17,631 bases of DNA from Cocleimonas sp. GTDB lineage: Bacteria > Pseudomonadota > Gammaproteobacteria > Thiotrichales > Thiotrichaceae. The notes under the pieces were generated by a model, which was given only the letters and a program-made list of their open reading frames with translations, had not been told where the DNA came from and did no database searches. The translations under genes and the position numbers were made by a program. The first letter of the stretch is position 1; every line of letters starts with the position of its first letter. Below are positions 14,350 to 17,631 of the stretch, piece by piece. The stretch lies in the NCBI GenBank assembly GCA_023146675.1, contig JAGLBQ010000299.1:1-17631 (forward strand), read 5' to 3'.

Positions 14350-14590
14350 TTAATAATTCCTTATTATTCTTAGTTAATTTCTTAATAGCACACTCACGCT
14401 TTGAGGCTTCTGAGCGTGAGTGATACGTTTCTTGATAAACCACTTTAACAGGTTGTCTGGCACGGGTGTATTTTGCACCTAATTTATTACCATTATGCTC
14501 AAGTTCACGACGAGAAATATTTGTAGTAATGCCTGTGTAGAGGGTGTTATCAGCACAGCGTAGGATGTAGGTGAACCAGATTTTTGTCAT
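14330..14590 (-). CDS. GIY-YIG nuclease-superfamily protein (UPF0213-like)
   Basis: An 86-residue stand-alone GIY-YIG domain. TYILRCADNTLYTGIT at about residues 7-22 supplies the paired Y-I-L and Y-T-G strands. SRRELEHN gives the Arg/His/Asn region, YTRARQPVKVVYQE the following strand, and SKRECAIKKLTKNNKELL the segment with the metal-binding glutamate. Length and motifs fit the small YhbQ/UPF0213 family, whose members are structure-related nucleases with no firm cellular role. ATG 14590 is preferred to the longer TTG start at 14623, because the protein then begins right at the conserved domain. Its ribosome-binding site is weak. It is transcribed toward the module B barrel gene, opposite to pyrB. 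Confidence 0.88.
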   Translation of the reverse strand: MTKIWFTYILRCADNTLYTGITTNISRRELEHNGNKLGAKYTRARQPVKVVYQETYHSRSEASKRECAIKKLTKNNKELLITHSDH

Positions 14591-14871
14591 TCTATCGTTT
14601 TTTCCATTTTTAAGGCAGTTCAAAAGAGATTGATGATTTTCGTTTTTTCGCTATCAGGCTGGGAATTTTTTAATAGCTGCAATATACCGCCTCATATTTT
14701 GGTAGAATAATAATAAAATTAGCTGGTTAGTATTATTTTAATTCATTTTAAAACGTCATTGGACAAGGATATTTAAGATGAAATTTAAAGCAAAAAAAAT
14801 CTATTCAGAATAGTTAAATTATTTCATATAGATGATGTACTATACACAATCAATAAAAACGGGAGGACTTA
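14591..14871. other. A+T-rich region upstream of pyrB
   Basis: Divergent spacer between the GIY-YIG gene and pyrB. Apart from an 11-residue leader-type ORF (14778-14813) and the pyrB ribosome site GGGAGGA (14861-14867), no clear promoter, operator or attenuator hairpin was found. Confidence 0.5.
14778..14813 (+). other. Candidate leader ORF upstream of pyrB
   Basis: ATG 14778 to TAG 14813 encodes MKFKAKKIYSE. AAGGA (14765-14769) is 8 nt upstream, an ideal spacing. It ends 58 bp before pyrB. There is no clear terminator hairpin and U-run after it, so attenuation of the E. coli pyrL type is not supported. It may be a decayed gene start, a translated leader or chance. Confidence 0.25.
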
Positions 14872-15888
14872 TTGATCGTGATAAATGATAATTCGCAGCA
14901 CCTTACCCCAGGTGCATTACCGTCATCGATGCAGCTGACGCGCGATGGTCAACTAAAGCATTTTCTTAGTATTGAGGGTCTTCCTCCACTCTTGTTAGAA
15001 GAAATTCTTGATAGGGCTGAACAATTTCTTGATCTTCCTAATAAAGCTCAAAATAAAGCGCCTGTTTTACGCGGTAAAACGGTGATGAATCTATTTTTTG
15101 AGAATTCCACTCGCACACGAACCACTTTTGAACTTGCGGCACAACGCTTAACCGCTGATGTGGTCACCTTGGATATTCGTAATTCTGCAACCTCCAAAGG
15201 TGAAAGCCTGTTGGATACTATTCGTAATCTTAGCGCAATGAATTGCGATATGTTTGTAGTGCGCCACCAACACAGTGGCGCGGCACATTTTATCGCACGT
15301 TACTGTCCACCGCATATCAGTGTGTTAAATGCAGGTGATGGCTACCATGAGCATCCAACACAGGCGATGCTGGATATGCTCACCATTCGCCAGCATAAAA
15401 AAGAGTTCCCGCCGCTTAAAGTCGGTATTGTGGGGGATATTTTACACTCCCGCGTGGCACGTTCACAAATCCATGCACTGACAACCTTATGTACGGGTGA
15501 AGTTCGGGTTATTGCACCGCGTACCTTGATTCCTGCGGGGGTTGAGCAAATGGGCGTGAATGTGTATACCAATATGGAACAGGGACTGGATGATCTGGAT
15601 GTTATCATTATGTTGCGCTTACAAAAAGAACGTATGCAAGGTGGCTTACTACCCTCAGAGCGAGAGTATTTTTCACTGTATGGTCTAACCGAAGAGCGGC
15701 TTAAATTAGCCAAACCTGATGCCATTGTTATGCATCCTGGACCCGTTAATCGTGGTGTAGAAATTGATTCACGGGTTGCCGATGGCTCGCAGTCGGTTAT
15801 TTTAGAGCAGGTGAGTAATGGTATTGCGGTACGCATGGCGGTGATGGCAATGGTAATGAGCGGACAGGCAATGGAGCAGTCGTTATGA
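14872..15888 (+). CDS. pyrB: Aspartate carbamoyltransferase catalytic subunit
   Basis: Catalyses carbamoyl phosphate + L-aspartate to N-carbamoyl-L-aspartate, the committed step of de novo pyrimidine synthesis, in the cytoplasm. It is 338 residues long. Carbamoyl-phosphate loop STRTR is at residues 79-83 (FFENSTRTRTTFELA), HPTQA at 161-165, LRLQKERM in the aspartate domain and MHPGPVNRGVEI from about 287. All motifs are intact. It carries an N-terminal extension of about 25 residues before DGQLKHFLSIEGL, as in the Pseudomonas-type enzymes that assemble with an inactive dihydroorotase. The start is TTG 14872, 4 nt after GGGAGGA; GTG 14878 at 10 nt is an alternative. Its TGA overlaps the next ATG (15885-15888). 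No pyrI or pyrR is next to it in the window. Confidence 0.97.
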   Translation: MIVINDNSQHLTPGALPSSMQLTRDGQLKHFLSIEGLPPLLLEEILDRAEQFLDLPNKAQNKAPVLRGKTVMNLFFENSTRTRTTFELAAQRLTADVVTLDIRNSATSKGESLLDTIRNLSAMNCDMFVVRHQHSGAAHFIARYCPPHISVLNAGDGYHEHPTQAMLDMLTIRQHKKEFPPLKVGIVGDILHSRVARSQIHALTTLCTGEVRVIAPRTLIPAGVEQMGVNVYTNMEQGLDDLDVIIMLRLQKERMQGGLLPSEREYFSLYGLTEERLKLAKPDAIVMHPGPVNRGVEIDSRVADGSQSVILEQVSNGIAVRMAVMAMVMSGQAMEQSL

Positions 15889-17162
15889 GTACGCTACAAC
15901 TAAAATCAGCTCGGCTGATTGACCCTGCTAATCAACAAGATGTGGTCACTGATATTGCTATTGAAGCAGGGGTTATTAGTGCGATTGGTGATCTGCCTAA
16001 TGATTTTAAAGCAGATAAAATAATTGATGCGGAAGGTCTGTGGCTAATGCCAGGTCTGGTGGATCTGTCGGTTTATTTGCGTGAGCCAGGACAGGAAAAT
16101 AAAGCGACTATCGCACATGAAATGCAAGTCGCGGCACAATCAGGTATTACCACTGTTTGCGCCATGCCTGAGCTAGAATCTCCTATTGATAGTAGCGCCC
16201 GCATTAATCTCATCAGAGAAAAAGCACAAGCAGCAGACAATGCAGCGCAAGTTGAATTGATTGGTGCATTAACGGCTGGCTTAAAGGGTAAGCAATTGAG
16301 TAATATGGGCAGTCTAAAAAAATCAGGTTGTGTTGCTGTAACGCAAGGACTAGCGCCCTTAAATAATACAAATCTGATGCGTAATTGTATGGATTATGCC
16401 GCAACCAATGAATTAAAATTATTCTATCAGCCAATAGAGCACAGTTTATTAGCCGATGGTTGCGCACATCAAGGAGCAATAGCAACACGGCTTGGGCTTC
16501 CTGCTATTTCATCCAGCGTAGAAACGACAGCTATGGCACAGATGTTAACGCTGATTGAAGAGACTAATGCTACGGTTCATTTTTGTCGTCTATCTTGTGC
16601 TAAAAGTGTGGAGCTATTAGCCATAGCCAAAGGTAAGGGGCTACCCGTAAGCGCAGATGTAGCTGCGCATCAGCTCTTCTTAACCGACATGGATATTAGT
16701 GATTTCAACACCTTATGCAATACTATGCCTCCCTTACGGAGTATAAGAGACCGTGATGCACTTCGACAAGGCGTTGCTGAAGGTGTTATTGATGTGATCT
16801 GTTCGGATCATCAGCCCCATGATATTGATGCAAAATTAGCGCCATTTCAACAATCCAGCCCAGGAATATCAGCATTAGAAACACTCTTACCATTGACGTT
16901 AAGATTAGTTGAAGAAGGCGTGTTGACACTCGCACAAGCGATTGCATCTGTTACACACAAACCCGCAGAAATTATTGCCAAGCCTAAAGGAAGTTTGGGA
17001 GTAGGGCAGGCGGCTGATCTTGTTTTATTTAACCCTGAAAAGATGCATGATATTTCATGGGAGAGTATGCAAAGTAAGGGTAAGAATAGTCCGTTTTTTG
17101 GCTGGGGGTTTACGGGTAGAGTAGAGGTTACAGTGATAGCGGGTGATGTGGTTTGTCGTTAA
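15885..17162 (+). CDS. pyrC': Dihydroorotase-like pseudoenzyme (PyrC')
   Basis: A 425-residue amidohydrolase-fold protein of the long (type I) dihydroorotase group, but without the active site. The zinc motif D-x-H-V-H-x-R reads DLSVYLR, so the two metal histidines are Ser62 and Tyr64. The usual histidine in the HxCHxS-type strand is Arg in VHFCRLSC. SDHQPH (307-312) is kept. In Pseudomonas the homologous PyrC' (also called PyrX) is catalytically inactive and needed for assembly and activity of the PyrB holoenzyme, and the ATGA overlap with pyrB supports the same role here. A separate active pyrC should exist elsewhere in the genome. Databases often label such genes plain 'dihydroorotase', which would be misleading. 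Confidence 0.93.
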   Translation: MSTLQLKSARLIDPANQQDVVTDIAIEAGVISAIGDLPNDFKADKIIDAEGLWLMPGLVDLSVYLREPGQENKATIAHEMQVAAQSGITTVCAMPELESPIDSSARINLIREKAQAADNAAQVELIGALTAGLKGKQLSNMGSLKKSGCVAVTQGLAPLNNTNLMRNCMDYAATNELKLFYQPIEHSLLADGCAHQGAIATRLGLPAISSSVETTAMAQMLTLIEETNATVHFCRLSCAKSVELLAIAKGKGLPVSADVAAHQLFLTDMDISDFNTLCNTMPPLRSIRDRDALRQGVAEGVIDVICSDHQPHDIDAKLAPFQQSSPGISALETLLPLTLRLVEEGVLTLAQAIASVTHKPAEIIAKPKGSLGVGQAADLVLFNPEKMHDISWESMQSKGKNSPFFGWGFTGRVEVTVIAGDVVCR

Positions 17163-17237
17163 TACATTATTTTCAGATGTGTTGAACTAGTTGCGATGCT
17201 CGTTATTGGGGATCGTATGTAGTATTTGCATCATGGA

Positions 17238-17257
17238 AGTGAGCCTTCAGGCTCACT
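17238..17257. terminator. Hairpin between convergent pyrC' and smpB
   Basis: AGTGAGCC (17238-17245), loop TTCA, GGCTCACT (17250-17257): a perfect 8-bp GC-rich stem between two converging genes, where a shared terminator is expected. There is no real T-run on either strand, so termination may be weak or need Rho. The remaining 17163-17311 shows nothing else. Confidence 0.5.
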
Positions 17258-17311
17258 CAAAAAGTTACTTTATCTTCGCACTTTGAATCACAGTTATAAG
17301 AGACTTGATAA

Positions 17312-17631
17312 TTAGGTATTTTTCATAATGCGTGCTTTGTCACGATTCCAATCTTGTTCTTTTGATGAAGCCCGTTTATCGTGTAGTTTCTTGCCTTTAC
17401 CTACACCAATTTCAATCTTTACATGATTGTTCTTCCAGTAAAGACTGAGGGGGATAATAGCATTACCTTTACGATCTACTGCTGCTTGCAAACGCACGAT
17501 TTCATAATCATGAAGTAGTAATTTACGTTGCCGTGTGGGGTTTGGATTAACGTGAGTAGAGGCTGAAAGCAGGGGGGATATATGTGATCCTACCAGCCAT
17601 GCTTCACCTTGGTGAAAATTAATATAACTTT
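17312..17631 (-). CDS. smpB: SsrA-binding protein SmpB, C-terminal part (5' end outside window)
   Basis: Binds tmRNA and brings it to stalled ribosomes for trans-translation. The minus-strand frame is open from the window edge (first full codon 17629) to TAA at 17312-17314, giving 105 residues of about 155-160. Conserved blocks are GEAWLVGSHISP, STHVNPNPTRQRKLLLH, RKGNAIIPLSLYWKN and GKGKKLHDKR, followed by a basic tail (KEQDWNRDKARIMK) that in known SmpB folds in the mRNA channel. The internal GTG at 17497 is not the start, since the homology continues upstream of it to the edge. It is convergent with pyrC'. Confidence 0.97.
   Translation of the reverse strand, partial: SYINFHQGEAWLVGSHISPLLSASTHVNPNPTRQRKLLLHDYEIVRLQAAVDRKGNAIIPLSLYWKNNHVKIEIGVGKGKKLHDKRASSKEQDWNRDKARIMKNT

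Noticed and set aside
14814..14871. pyrL-like attenuator before pyrB
   Set aside because: No stable hairpin plus U-run lies between the short ORF and pyrB.
17312..17497. A complete 61-residue gene starting at GTG 17497
   Set aside because: SmpB homology continues upstream in the same frame to the window edge, so the GTG is an internal valine.

Overview
The window is chromosomal DNA from an A+T-rich Gram-negative bacterium, most likely a gammaproteobacterium. The evidence is housekeeping genes of gammaproteobacterial type at both ends (leuS, a pyrB gene coupled to a catalytically dead pyrC-like gene as in Pseudomonas, and smpB), plus several proteins with signal peptides and C-terminal outer-membrane-barrel signatures. 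I cannot name the genus. There are no rRNA or tRNA genes, no CRISPR array and no intact insertion sequence. The left edge cuts leuS (its 3' part is present) and the right edge cuts smpB (its C-terminal part is present, on the minus strand).

Layout. 1-1869: end of leuS. 1870-2171: non-coding, with a degenerate palindromic repeat and then two operator-like palindromes. 2172-8895, 'module A': TetR-type regulator, MMPL/RND inner-membrane transporter, LolA-like periplasmic protein, small outer-membrane barrel, ICMT/PEMT-like membrane methyltransferase, larger outer-membrane barrel, cysteine-rich lipoprotein. 9021-14236, 'module B': MarR-type regulator (minus strand) divergent from an ABC ATPase, an FtsX/MacB-type permease, a second LolA-like protein and a second outer-membrane barrel. 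14237-14871: possible gene remnant, a GIY-YIG protein (minus strand), and a leader region with an 11-residue ORF. 14872-17162: pyrB and pyrC'. 17312-17631: smpB.

How the genes work together. The main result is that two adjacent modules have the same plan but different engines: own regulator, inner-membrane transporter, soluble LolA-like carrier, outer-membrane beta-barrel. Module A uses a proton-driven RND-type pump and module B an ATP-driven LolCDE/MacB-like pump. Both regulators have a pair of palindromic sites about 30 bp apart in front of them. In module B the pair forms a 54-bp near-perfect palindrome carrying two overlapping divergent promoters. The simplest reading is two parallel routes that move a hydrophobic substrate (lipid, lipidated molecule or lipoprotein) from the inner to the outer membrane. 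The substrate cannot be told from the sequence. The pyr genes are an ordinary de novo pyrimidine pair in which the dihydroorotase-like protein has lost its zinc ligands and probably serves as a structural partner of PyrB.
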